DNA of 64,000 nt, taken from assembly GCA_025765595.1 (NCBI GenBank), contig JAIVFH010000061.1, forward strand, positions 1-64,000. The letters are read 5' to 3'. Of the stretch, positions 1-9,905 are shown piece by piece; the stretch's first letter is position 1, and the number at the start of each line of letters is the position of its first letter. The notes under the pieces were generated by a model, which worked only from the letters and a program-made list of their open reading frames with translations, was not told the origin of the DNA and searched no databases. This DNA is from Obelidium mucronatum (Eukaryota; Chytridiomycota; Chytridiomycetes; Chytridiales; Chytriomycetaceae). Made by a program: the position numbers and the translations under genes.

Positions 1-1054
1 TTTCCTGAAAAAGCCGGCAAATTTTGTTCTTCAAAGTTGCGAAAATAGACTCGTCCAGTGGCTGGAGGAAGTGCGTTGTGTTTGCAGGTAGAAAAAAACC
101 TTTAATACCAAGCTCGAAGCAGTGGGATAGAACGTCAGAGGTCTTGTGGACACCAAGATTGTCCAAAAGAAGCACCGGAGTCAAGCCTGGATGCAAAATG
201 TCCACCGAGCCTTAAACTCCTTCAACACAGGTATCCACTGCATCTCGGTCAAAAAACCAGTGTCACTAAAGACAAAGATGCATGCTGTGGAGCCTTGTGT
301 GTTTTTTTTGGGCATCTGGGTCGGTGATCTCAAGATTTCCGAACTTTGTGGGAAGCACAATAACATCCAAAATTCGGCTTCCAGAGGCAGTTACGAACGG
401 AATAAAGCTAGCCACCTTGCCTCTGGAGCCAGTAAGTTCGTTTGCCCGATCAACGACAGTGCTTACAAGTGCCTTGGAGCTGGAAGAGCTGTTCTGAAGC
501 TTCATTCGCATTTCATCAACGTTGCACAGAACTTTCCAACTGAGGCCGTTAGTGGCCATCCAGGCTTCAAACCGCTCAACCCAGTTACAGATCTCCTGGT
601 AAGTTAACAGATCGGTGCTTGCCTGGCTTATAGCTTTGGTAGTTCTAAGGCGAATCCAGTCTGTGTGACGTCGGTAGAAACCATCATACCACTTCTCAGC
701 CGTCCACTCAGAGTTCTTGTGCTTGGCTTGGTAGATTCTTGTGATCAAATTGATGAAGTCTACATGAGCCATGGGACGATGGCAGAGCAATCTGGCCTCT
801 AGGAAGGAGAGGAATGTTTCTTCCTCGACATCTGTGAACTGCTGGTTGCCATGGGAGCGTTCTGGAGCCTTCTCACGACGTCTATAAGCAGATCAAAGTG
901 CGTCGATGTTAATCCCGTGCTCTTGGCTGGCAAGTTTTGCGGCGTTGGTGACAGAATGGTTGGCGTTCACCATATTAGCCATGTCTTGCAGGGCTGCCGC
1001 TTTGGCTGTTTCCTTGGATGCAGCCTTTGCAGACTTGGTTTTGGATCGATTCAT
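1..1054 (-). pseudogene. pogo/Tigger-like DDE transposase, broken, runs off left edge
   Basis: Read on the minus strand from an ATG at 1054 the frame gives an HTH-type N-terminus, then a CENP-B/Tigger-like middle part with the sequence WYDGFYRRHTDWIRLR, then the DDE_1 catalytic region. The first catalytic Asp lies in NVDEM near 650-ish of the reading path, the second in LLLDNLGVHK, and the family signature LPANTTHFLQPLDESIF follows near 60-130. The frame is interrupted by a TGA at 893-895, by a shift at the T8 run near 301-308 and by another shift near 185-205. The protein continues beyond base 1. These motifs are typical of pogo/Tigger transposases of the Tc1/mariner superfamily (DDE_1 nuclease). 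It is a dead or mis-assembled copy; I could not find its terminal repeats. Confidence 0.85.
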
Positions 1055-1205
1055 AAAGGGCTTGCTGTGGTTGACGGTTGTTTGATTGTGTTTTATTGAA
1101 AATTACAATGTTGTAGTAGGTCAAAATTATAGGATATAGGTCGGAATCGAAGGGTCACTCAAGGTATATCCATTCATCCATTACATATTTAAATGTACCA
1201 TTAAT

Positions 1206-1222
1206 AGACATGTGCTGGTTTT
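1206..1222 (+). repeat. Left terminal inverted repeat of the Harbinger-like element
   Basis: AGACATGTGCTGGTTTT, matched in inverted orientation at 3776-3792 with one T/C difference; preceded by AAT. Confidence 0.85.
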
Positions 1223-1337
1223 TACCGGCGATCGATAGATCGATAATAAACGCTAAAAATTGGTCTTTATTGCGGTTTTTATAGAGAATTAGCGCAATAG
1301 TGCATCGCAATAAAAATATTGTTATCGGTCAACCACC

Positions 1338-1417
1338 AAAAAAAATACTTAGTGGGAATTGAACCACTAGCCTTTAATCTCCTTCACTCAAGCAGTAACT
1401 CACTGCGCTAGTGACTT
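1338..1417 (-). other. tRNA-like relic (A box, B box, T-run terminator) inside the transposon
   Basis: On the minus strand TAGCGCAGTGAG resembles a pol III A box and GGTTCAATTCC a B box; their spacing of about 45 nt equals that in a tRNA. A GCAGT-GAGTT-ACTGC hairpin sits where a D arm would be, and an eight-T run follows as a terminator. The acceptor and T stems do not pair properly, so it is not a functional tRNA. It may be a decayed tRNA or the head of a tRNA-derived SINE. Confidence 0.4.
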
Positions 1418-1565
1418 AACGCTCATAATTTAAGTTTACAATACATTGGAAATAAAATCAAATAAGCAAGCAAGCGGCGTTATGCCCATAGACAAAAAGA
1501 AAAGAATAACTCTAAAGTAAATAAGAGAAAATCTTCAATACTAAATTTATTTTACTACCCTACAT

Positions 1566-2553
1566 CTAAGGATACCGCTGTTGGTTCTTGAAGGTGTACA
1601 TTGTTGTGCTGTGAATAATAACCTTGATGATATTCCAGAGGTAGGAGCGATCCATTTGTCCAGGGTTGAAGGATTCTGGAACTCTGCGAACACGATTTGT
1701 GTGTTTGATTGCGGTGTAGCGCTTTGCAAATCCAAAGGAATGCTTGACTACCACGCGTTTGATGGCGTGCATGTGGTTGTAGGCATGCTTGAAGGGGGTG
1801 AGTGGCGTTCTGGCAGTAGATTTGAAGGGCACAATCAGGCTGAGGGCTCGTCCACGAGGACCCACATAGCCCTTATCAGCCAACACCAGCTTGCTCGGAT
1901 CCAATTGAGGATGACCACGGGCGTACATGGTCATGTCATGGATGGATCCTTTGAACATCTGTTACTTCAGTTAGAACTGTTGATGTTTGACAGCAAGACA
2001 TACCATTTCCCCCATCCAGCAGATGTTACCCCGATTGTCTGTAAGGCATTGCACTTTTACGCAATGCCTCTTATACTTACCAGAGAAGAACCTTCTCTGT
2101 TTGCGATGGGGTGGCCTCTGGATATAAACCTAAGAAAAACTAAGTGAATAACAAATGCAGAATGATAGAATAAAGAAATAAGTAAAATAGACCACTTACC
2201 GGAAATGCGTCAAGGGAGAGGCGGTGGCGTAAGTCAAATGACCCATCTGTGATGTCATTTGCATCACACCAGTGATCATCCCACACCTCCTCCAGTTCGT
2301 TGATGACACTTCCCAAATAAATAATACCCTTTTTAATTTTTCCAGCAAGGGATCCGTAGGATTTGCGGGTTTTATATTCAGCTGAGGCCCGTTTGGTTGT
2401 GTCTGTCTTCAAACTCTGAAAACAGTCAAACAAGCACTTGCGGGTCTTGATTGGTGTATTTCTGCCGCAGTACTTCAGGAACAACTCCTCCAACGTCTCT
2501 TTATCCAATCCAGTTGATGCACGTAAGCTCCCAACAACAAAGTTCCATGACAT
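1566..2553 (-). CDS. Harbinger-like (DDE_Tnp_4) transposase, third catalytic residue lost
   Basis: Three exons on the minus strand: 2553-2200, 2129-2004, 1958-1566, with introns starting GTAAGT and GTATGT and ending TTAG and ACAG. The joined protein is about 290 residues. It shows the family pattern: SLDAFPVYIQRP (first Asp), RRFFSGKYKRHCVKVQ, GSIHDMTMY (second Asp), LVLADKGYVGPRG and VVVKHSFGFAKRY. In active relatives the last motif is normally VEHSFG, so the acidic third catalytic residue is replaced by Lys (AAG at the site of an expected GAG). The enzyme is therefore predicted inactive. ATG at 2553 is the first Met of a long open frame that has no upstream in-frame continuation I can see. 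Confidence 0.8.
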
Positions 2554-2705
2554 TTTTTATTCTACTGATTACTTACCTGTCTTGTAATTACAGCTGATAT
2601 ATAGAAATGGAATATTCTAATGAATTGTTTAAATGGAATTTATTTGAAATCTAATAAAAGAAACGCGTCTTGACACGTAGAAATGAAACACCCCCACCCA
2701 ACATT

Positions 2706-3507
2706 ATGTCAGCATCCAAAAACATAAAGAAGCCTATCACTTCAAAGTCAGCCAGCCCAATTAAGAAGCCCGTATTTGATGACGTTATTCCGCTCTTTCA
2801 GTCTCCACGTAAGAAGCAGCTAATGGGGACATGGTAAGTAACACAGACAACCATCACCTTTCCACCATGTATAAACACTTACCTTCGCAAATCATGAATA
2901 GGTTCCGCCAAACACGCACTAGTAAGCGCACAAAGTTCACCAGACTTGCAGCAATAATCAAGCAGAAGCTGGAATTGACGATTGACTCCATGAAGCTCAA
3001 GAGTCGCAGCAACAAGCTTGATGAACTTGCTGACGCTCTTCCAGCAAGCAAAGGTGATGATGATGTGGTGGAAACTGATGCCCTATTAGCCGATATCCAA
3101 GAGTCAGCAGCAGCGACGTCAGGAAATCACAACACTAGATACCTTAAACAGATTGCCACCTTCCTCAGCCGAATCGCTACTTCACAAGAATCTCTTGTGA
3201 AGCAAAACGCTGCCCAGATCTTTCGCCAGAGTGTGGCTGTAGTGTCCAATGCTGGGGTTTCATTTGACGCAATGGAGTCCATGAAGCTCTCGAAGACTGA
3301 CAGTTTGAAGGTGGCTGCAAATAAGAAGAAGTTAGCAAAGGAAAAGGAAAAGAAGAAGAAAGCGGTAAAGAAGGTGTCAATGTTGGTGAGGGGGGGAAGG
3401 GGGAAGCTGAGGACAATGAGGATGAGGATGAGAATGAGGATGAGGATGAGGATGAGGATGAGGAGGAGGAGGAGGATGAGGATGAGGAGGAGGATGAGAC
3501 TTTATGA
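2706..3507 (+). CDS. Second ORF of the Harbinger-like element, basic then acidic, one frame break
   Basis: ATG at 2706 opens a basic N-terminus (MSASKNIKKPITSKS...). A GTAAGT donor after 2832 joins to an exon beginning near 2900 (FRQTRTSKRTKF), giving a continuous frame. The middle is helical and low in aromatic residues; a Lys-rich run follows. In the continuing frame the GAT/GAG repeat of 3415-3500 reads as MRMRMR, but one frame over it reads as a Glu/Asp tail ending DETL and a stop at 3505-3507. An acidic tail is far more likely, so a 1-nt slip in the A/G runs near 3340-3365 is inferred. Harbinger elements usually pair the transposase with a Myb-like DNA-binding partner; I see no clear Myb motif here, so the role is assigned only by position. 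Confidence 0.55.
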
Positions 3508-3775
3508 ATAGAGGGTAGGAGGAAAATGGTTTGTTACCTTGGCAGCGGTAGCGGCGGTGATTTTTGACATTTGTTGTTTTTTTTTTTGGTTTGTTTTTGC
3601 TATCGATAAAATTCGATGTTTTGCAAAAAGTTATCGTCGACTTATCGCAAAATAAAGAGATTATGATAATTCACTATATTTAACTTTATTTATCGATAAA
3701 ATTACCGAGGATTACCGATATTTATGGTAAACCTGTAATTAGCGATATTCTATTGCTAAATACCGATTTTCACAG

Positions 3776-3792
3776 AAAACCGGCACATGTCT
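3776..3792 (-). repeat. Right terminal inverted repeat of the Harbinger-like element
   Basis: AAAACCGGCACATGTCT on the plus strand, the inverted partner of 1206-1222; followed by AAT at 3793-3795. Confidence 0.85.
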
Positions 3793-4507
3793 AATAAATA
3801 GTGAAATGTCATACGTCATAATAACAGTCGCTCCAGAATCCAAAATCTTGTTTTCTTTATTGAATTGCCTAATGTTGTTTGCAACGCAAGCTTTCATCGT
3901 AGATTTAAAAACAGAACTAAAATCTCCAAAATCCATCCCATCAGCGTCACTTGGAATCATTTCTTTTTCTTTGTGCGAGCTGTTTGGGGTAATTTGGGAA
4001 TTCAGTTGCTAAATTACAAGATTTAGATTTCCGGAAGTGCAAAATGTCCTCACCTCTCCAAGGGTCTTAGCAAGACTTGCCATGGTTTTACGGGCTGCGC
4101 AAAGGATTGGACTGGATTCGTTTGATCCTGGCTTCTGATTGATCCCTGCAGCTGATGCGTGTCTTTTGAAACCCTTGGTTTTCTGACTTGCGTTGCCTTG
4201 ACTTTGAGGATTCAACAGGTTAGCGATCTTTACAAACTCCTTTTTGTTTGCTCATTCAAGGATGACTTTGCAGCTCAATGGTTCATGCTTCGGTGTTTGA
4301 CTATCCTTGCACACATAGCATCCAGTACTGTAAGTTCTCTTTCCTCCTTGTTGGTTTGCACTTGTCTTTTCAGCTCCATTAGAGTTGGCTGCGTATGATG
4401 CGCGATCCACTTCTTGTTGTTGCTTTTTGACAGCTGCTGCAACCTTCTTTTCGTCCCTCTCCTTCTTCTTTTCTTCATCCATCACCGCATTAATACTATC
4501 GAAACTT
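3793..4507 (-). pseudogene. Copia-like retrotransposon gag-protease remnant
   Basis: On the minus strand a charged gag-like stretch (MDEEKKKERDEKK..., 4490-4400) leads to CYVCKDSQTPKHEPLSC near 4262-4320, a zinc-knuckle-like CCHC with a widened second spacing. Further downstream, after frame breaks, comes ILDSGATVIMTYDISLFI (3790-3850), the aspartic-protease signature of Ty1/Copia polyproteins. The protease frame is cut at 3792 by the Harbinger-like element and the gag frame is cut at 4507 by the tandem array, so only an internal fragment survives. No integrase, reverse transcriptase or LTR is recognisable nearby. Confidence 0.75.
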
Positions 4508-7285
4508 GAAAATAAAATTGACACGCTAACGGCCATTCTCGCCTGGCCACTTGCCAGTGGCCCAGTTTGACGCGCTTGGCGGAGTGTTGAATCAGGCCGC
4601 ACTTTATCTCACTTTATTGAATTATTTATCAAATTAATCATGCAATCAATGCCACAACTAATCAATTCATCAACACTGAAAGCTGCCGCTCCCGCGCAGC
4701 GAGCCGCGTTGGCTGTGTTGATAGTCGCGCCTGCCGCCCATACGCGCAGCAGGACGCGTTGTGACTTTTTTATTTTATGTTGATTGTTTCTTGGCAAACC
4801 AATAAAAACACGCGCACTAATCAAAACAGCCACAGCGCAAGCCGCGGCCATCAGATAAGCAAGCCGCTCGGAATTCAAGCGGCTGCGATTCAAACACGCT
4901 GGAAGAGCGCGGGTTCAAAAAAAAGACAGTCTCAGGCTCGAACCCTGGGGCAGTTCGTGGGAAGCGAAGACGCTTCCCTCCTGGACGAAGAAGGAACCAA
5001 CAGCTGACAAGATTCCAAAAACACAAGGTTTATTGTTTGAAAATAAAATTGACACGCTAACGGCCATTCTCGCCTGGCCACTTGCCAGTGGCCCAGTTTG
5101 ACGCGCTTGGCGGAGTGTTGAATCAGGCCGCACTTTATCTCACTTTATTGAATTATTTATCAAATTAATCATGCAATCAATGCCACAACTAATCAATTCA
5201 TCAACACTGAAAGCTGCCGCTCCCGCGCAGCGAGCCGCGTTGGCTGTGTTGATAGTCGCGCCTGCCGCCCATACGCGCAGCAGGACGCGTTGTGACTTTT
5301 TTTATTTTATGTTGATTGTTTCTTGGCAAACCAATAAAAACACGCGCACTAATCAAAACAGCCACAGCGCAAGCCGCGGCCATCAGATAAGCAAGCCGCT
5401 CGGAATTCAAGCGGCTGCGATTCAAACACGCTGGAAGAGCGCGGGTTCAAAAAAAAGACAGTCTCAGGCTCGAACCCTGGGGCAGTTCGTGGGAAGCGAA
5501 GACGCTTCCCTCCTGGACGAAGAAGGAACCAACAGCTGACAAGATTCCAAAAACACAAGGTTTATGTTTGAAAATAAAATTGACACGCTAACGGCCATTC
5601 TCGCCTGGCCACTTGCCAGTGGCCCAGTTTGACGCGCTTGGCGGAGTGTTGAATCAGGCCGCACTTTATCTCACTTTATTGAATTATTTATCAAATTAAT
5701 CATGCAATCAATGCCACAACTAATCAATTCATCAACACTGAAAGCTGCCGCTCCCGCGCAGCGAGCCGCGTTGGCTGTGTTGATAGTCGCGCCTGCCGCC
5801 CATACGCGCAGCAGGACGCGTTGCGACTTTTTTTATTTTATGTTGATTGTTTCTTGGCAAACCAATAAAAACACGCGCACTAATCAAAACAGCCACAGCG
5901 CAAGCCGCGGCCATCAGATAAGCAAGCCGCTCGGAATTCAAGCGGCTGCGATTCAAACACGCTGGAAGAGCGCGGGTTCAAAAAAAAGACAGTCTCAGGC
6001 TCGAACCCTGGGGCAGTTCGTGGGAAGCGAAGACGCTTCCCTCCTGGACGAAGAAGGAACCAACAGCTGACAAGATTCCAAAAACACAAGGTTTATGTTT
6101 GAAAATAAAATTGACACGCTAACGGCCATTCTCGCCTGGCCACTTGCCAGTGGCCCAGTTTGACGCGCTTGGCGGAGTGTTGAATCAGGCCGCACTTTAT
6201 CTCACTTTATTGAATTATTTATCAAATTAATCATGCAATCAATGCCACAACTAATCAATTCATCAACACTGAAAGCTGCCGCTCCCGCGCAGCGAGCCGC
6301 GTTGGCTGTGTTGATAGTCGCGCCTGCCGCCCATACGCGCAGCAGGACGCGTTGTGACTTTTTTTATTTTATGTTGATTGTTTCTTGGCAAACCAATAAA
6401 AACACGCGCACTAATCAAAACAGCCACAGCGCAAGCCGCGGCCATCAGATAAGCAAGCCGCTCGGAATTCAAGCGGCTGCGATTCAAACACGCTGGAAGA
6501 GCGCGGGTTCAAAAAAAAGACAGTCTCAGGCTCGAACCCTGGGGCAGTTCGTGGGAAGCGAAGACGCTTCCCTCCTGGACGAAGAAGGAACCAACAGCTG
6601 ACAAGATTCCAAAAACACAAGGTTTATGTTTGAAAATAAAATTGACACGCTAACGGCCATTCTCGCCTGGCCACTTGCCAGTGGCCCAGTTTGACGCGCT
6701 TGGCGGAGTGTTGAATCAGGCCGCACTTTATCTCACTTTATTGAATTATTTATCAAATTAATCATGCAATCAATGCCACAACTAATCAATTCATCAACAC
6801 TGAAAGCTGCCGCTCCCGCGCAGCGAGCCGCGTTGGCTGTGTTGATAGTCGCGCCTGCCGCCCATACGCGCAGCAGGACGCGTTGTGACTTTTTTTATTT
6901 TATGTTGATTGTTTCTTGGCAAACCAATAAAAACACGCGCACTAATCAAAACAGCCACAGCGCAAGCCGCGGCCATCAGATAAGCAAGCCGCTCGGAATT
7001 CAAGCGGCTGCGATTCAAACACGCTGGAAGAGCGCGGGTTCAAAAAAAAGACAGTCTCAGGCTCGAACCCTGGGGCAGTTCGTGGGAAGCGAAGACGCTT
7101 CCCTCCTGGACGAAGAAGGAACCAACAGCTGACAAGATTCCAAAAACACAAGGTTTATTGTTTGAAAATAAAATTGACACGCTAACGGCCATTCTCGCCT
7201 GGCCACTTGCCAGTGGCCCAGTTTGACGCGCTTGGCGGAGTGTTGAATCAGGCCGCACTTTCTTTATTGAATTATTTATCAAATT
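4508..7285. repeat. 531-bp GC-rich tandem array, five full units plus a partial one
   Basis: The word TTGACACGCTAACGGCC recurs at 4518, 5049, 5580, 6111, 6642 and 7174, i.e. periods of 531, 531, 531, 531 and 532. Units are nearly identical, differing in T-run length, one T/C and a TTATTG/TTATG variant. The last unit stops after about 120 bp with a 6-bp deletion. Each unit holds three hairpins: TGGCCACT-TGCC-AGTGGCCA, GGGAAGCG-AAGA-CGCTTCCC and AGCCGCT-9 nt-AGCGGCT. On the minus strand GGTTCGAGCCT resembles a pol III B box followed by an eight-T run. Every unit has the same ORFs on both strands (for example a 122-residue plus-strand ORF), but they look like passengers. Flanks are a truncated retroelement on the left and unrelated DNA on the right. 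Confidence 0.95.
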
Positions 7286-7493
7286 GATGACATGATGCTA
7301 TTGGCCATCCGTGTCTTTTAATTTTCCGAAGGATCATTCAAGAAATACAGCGGAAGTTCATAGGTCATCCTTTTTTGGAAGAGAATTTGTGAAAGTGGTG
7401 TTTATTCTGCGTATTATTTACGGCATGTGACGTGTCCCGCCCGAAAATACGGGAATAGCACCCCAATAAGTATTATGATTATTGTATCAAAAA

Positions 7494-7998
7494 ATGAACA
7501 ATACGCTACCGCTCAATGATGCAAGCTTGTTCGGCGATGATGGTGGAAGCGCATACTATGCTACATCCGAATATTCTGAAATAGTTCGGTCAGACCCGGA
7601 AGAGGACGCTGAGTCTGATTTCTCGGATGTAGACTTGACACGGGTGATGAAACCCGGTAACTTGTTTAAGGTTGGTAGTTTGTCCGTAAGTAGACCTGTT
7701 AATTGAACATGTGTTTTTCTAGCCAGAGCCACCTCTGGCAAATCGTGTTGCCCGTCTTGTTTCCAAGAGAGTACGTGTGCTTGTAAGCCACGATTTACCC
7801 CTACTTGTCAAGGATTGGAAGGCGGGCGATATGCCCAAGATCCGTTGGGGTTCGCTTTCTGGGTATGTCTGCATTCGGTATCAGCGTGGGGAAACTTGTC
7901 CGACCAAGTGCAAGTACATCCACGTCTGTGCAACATGCGCGGGTCGCGGCTTTGGGGCTGAGCACATAGCGTTGTTTAGCCACAAGTTATTTGTTTGA
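7494..7998 (+). CDS. Small Cys/His-rich putative zinc-binding protein, local family founder
   Basis: Two exons, 7494-7685 and 7723-7998, joined through GTAAGT...TTTCTAG in phase, give 155 residues. The N-terminal exon is acidic and contains EEDAESDFSDVDL. The C-terminal exon has LPLLVKDWKAGDMPKIRWGS and then a Cys/His cluster, CIRYQRGETCPTKCKYIHVC, followed by CAGRGFGAEH. The C-x-Y-x-H-x-C-x2-C arrangement resembles CCCH-like fingers seen in ORFs of some fungal mobile elements, which is an analogy, not an identification. Decayed copies of both exons lie downstream at 8.15-8.60 and 9.9-10.2 kb. Function unknown. Confidence 0.55.
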
Positions 7999-8154
7999 CC
8001 TGATGAAGTGGCGCTGTTTGGTTTTTGAACAAACCCTGAAAAAAACTTGACATAGAACCCACACAATTTGAACACGACAATATTAAACTATTAAAATAGC
8101 TCTTTCCTTTCTCATCAAAACGTTGTGCGCCATTCTTGGTCCCACAGTTTTGAA

Positions 8155-8318
8155 AGATTTTTGAGGTGACATGCCCAAAATTCGTTTTGGTTCTCTGACT
8201 GGGTTTTATTGCATTTGGTACCAATGAGGCAAAAGTTTGTATCGGATACTGCAAATGTATCCACGTGTGTGTAGCGTGTGCGTATCGTGGGTTTGTGAAT
8301 GAATTTGTGGCTATTTAC
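8155..8318 (+). pseudogene. Decayed duplicate of the zinc-binding exon of 7494-7998
   Basis: The DNA from GACATGCCCAAAATTCG (about 8166) to TGTGTAGCGTGTGCGTATCG (about 8265-8287) aligns by eye with 7829-7940 of the upstream gene, covering the DMPKIR, CIxYQ and KCIHVCVACAY equivalents. Stops and frame breaks interrupt it. Confidence 0.6.
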
Positions 8319-8409
8319 CCCCATGATTATGTTTAAAATAACTGCCCAGAATATATTACCCACTGCACGCCGATGCAGTGTTGTAATCCTTCAAAGAGAT
8401 GATTTTGTT

Positions 8410-8600
8410 GAAAGTGTGCAGTGGGAGCCAGAGTCGTATTTTTCAGATCGGACCATAATTATTATTACGCAGCCTATAAGAGCATCAGCCCGCATGGCGA
8501 TGATGCTAGCGAAAGCGTCCAGTGGGAGACAGAGTCGGATTTTTCCGATGTTATTGTCGCTTCGGACTTGATTTTTAGTGCGAAAGTACGATGCAAACTT
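8410..8600 (+). pseudogene. Two decayed copies of the ESDFSDV-type exon
   Basis: GTGGGAGCCAGAGTCGTATTTTTCAGAT (about 8420-8447) and GTGGGAGACAGAGTCGGATTTTTCCGATG (about 8522-8550) both encode WEPESYFSD/WETESDFSDV-like strings matching EEDAESDFSDV of the upstream gene. No complete gene is formed. The rest of 8600-8830 shows nothing I recognise. Confidence 0.5.
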
Positions 8601-8849
8601 TTTTTTCCTGGTTTTAATGCAAAGTCCAGTGAAGTTTCACTGGTAGGGGCACTCACACCTCTATACTTTTTTATTAAGTGTAAATCAAATAAACCCCCAA
8701 TGAATATCGGCTGGTCTGACAATTGCAAGCTGGACAGCCTCGACTTGGATTTGAATTGAACGCTGCAAAAGCAGCCAAGTCTCAAATGTGCCAAATATGC
8801 CTGTTTAATGCACTGTGCCTTTTTGAAAACTTACCTGTTGACTGTTGAG

Positions 8850-9075
8850 CACCATAAGATCAGGAAAATACATTATGAAGCACAGACATGGCTCATAACC
8901 AGTACACTTTGAAAGTGGGTAACTGTTGTAGTGGCCAAAAACGCGGAGCAGGCAAACACAACAGTTAGTTGCACAAGCCGCCGTAATCCCACGTGGAATT
9001 CATCAAACTGAGCAGGCAACAGTGCAATCGGACGGACGGTCACAGGACCAAATTCACTGGTGTTTTTCGTATAGC
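8850..9075 (-). pseudogene. Relic of a hypothetical membrane-like protein (copy 1)
   Basis: On the minus strand the frame reads FGPVTVRPIALLPAQFDEFHVG followed by a hydrophobic stretch. It matches the relic at 9317-9560 (FDPVTVHPITPLPARFDEFQLG) position by position. No start codon or splice structure is convincing and the product is not recognised. Confidence 0.45.
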
Positions 9076-9316
9076 TTGATAAGGAGCAGGAGTTAGAAGG
9101 AGATGCACATGCAGATGGGATTCATAGGAAAGAAGAAGCAAATAGAGGGACAATACCATTGAAATCAAGCGTAATGCGTCCAAGGAAGACTTGAAAAGCC
9201 TGGCGTCGAGATTGTTGTAGGTTATTGTAAGATAGCATGAGTGTGGTTGAGTTGTTGATTCGTTTTATCTGAGACGATAGCGCAAACATTAATTCTTAAC
9301 CATTGCCGGAATCATT

Positions 9317-9767
9317 TTATTTCAATTCGCAAATGTTATAAATATATGTGATGAGGTTTTGAAGGAGTTGGGGTTGGAGAAGATAAATTAACTGTGATAG
9401 GGGCCAAAAACATGTTGCCAGCAAGCATATCCAGGTGCCTGAGACAGTTGTCACACAAGCCACTGCATTCCCCAACTGGAATTCATCAAAACGAGCAGGC
9501 AACGGCGTGATTGGGTGGACAGTAACAGGATCAAACCCAGATGCAAAAAGTTGAACTCAGAGTCCGTTGTTCAGCTGGCCAAGATTGCAGAAAAGCGGTA
9601 GAGCCAAGCGCCATCAATACCAGGAGAAAAAGACGCAGTAAAACAGGTACCCATGTACGCAATGCAGACTCGCTCGGAGTCGGAGCAGATTGAAAGTGTG
9701 TGTGGTTGAGTCCTTTTTGGGGCTGGGAGACGGACCAACGTAAGGACAAGCAAAACATGCTATTCAA
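9317..9767 (-). pseudogene. Hypothetical membrane-like protein (copy 2), frame-broken
   Basis: A minus-strand ORF from 9767 has a hydrophobic segment (VLLRLFLLVLMALGSTAF). A frame shift near 9535-9550 leads into FDPVTVHPITPLPARFDEF and a second hydrophobic stretch ending at 9317. The second half is duplicated at 8850-9075. I do not recognise the family; it could be an old mobile-element ORF. Confidence 0.4.
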
Positions 9768-9905
9768 TAAACAAAGTATCTTTATTCAATTTACGTCAAG
9801 AAGGGAGTAAAAGGGTGCTTACAGGAGGGGAAGACTAAGTGGGAGGTGGGAGCCAATCAGATTTCGAGGAAATGCCAAGGATTTTTGGTCTCCTCAGAAT
9901 AAACA

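Larger units (their letters stand above)
1206..3792. mobile_element. Harbinger-like DNA transposon with TIRs and AAT target duplication
   Basis: The left end reads AGACATGTGCTGGTTTT (1206-1222) and the right end, reverse complemented, AGACATGTGCCGGTTTT (3776-3792): 17 bp with one mismatch. AAT flanks both ends (1203-1205, 3793-3795), a 3-bp duplication as expected for PIF/Harbinger-type elements. Inside are a minus-strand DDE_Tnp_4-type transposase and a divergent plus-strand second ORF, the usual two-gene layout of this superfamily. Both subterminal regions are rich in ATCGATAAA-like words. The right end interrupts a Copia-like protease reading frame, so the transposon landed in an older retroelement. 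Confidence 0.8.

Noticed and set aside
4609..7132. Repeated 122-residue plus-strand ORF and 66-74-residue minus-strand ORFs in each array unit
   Set aside because: They exist because the unit is copied; composition is biased by hairpins, and no start context or domain supports coding.
4508..7285. CRISPR array
   Set aside because: The unit is 531 bp and repeated whole with no variable spacers; the genome is eukaryotic.
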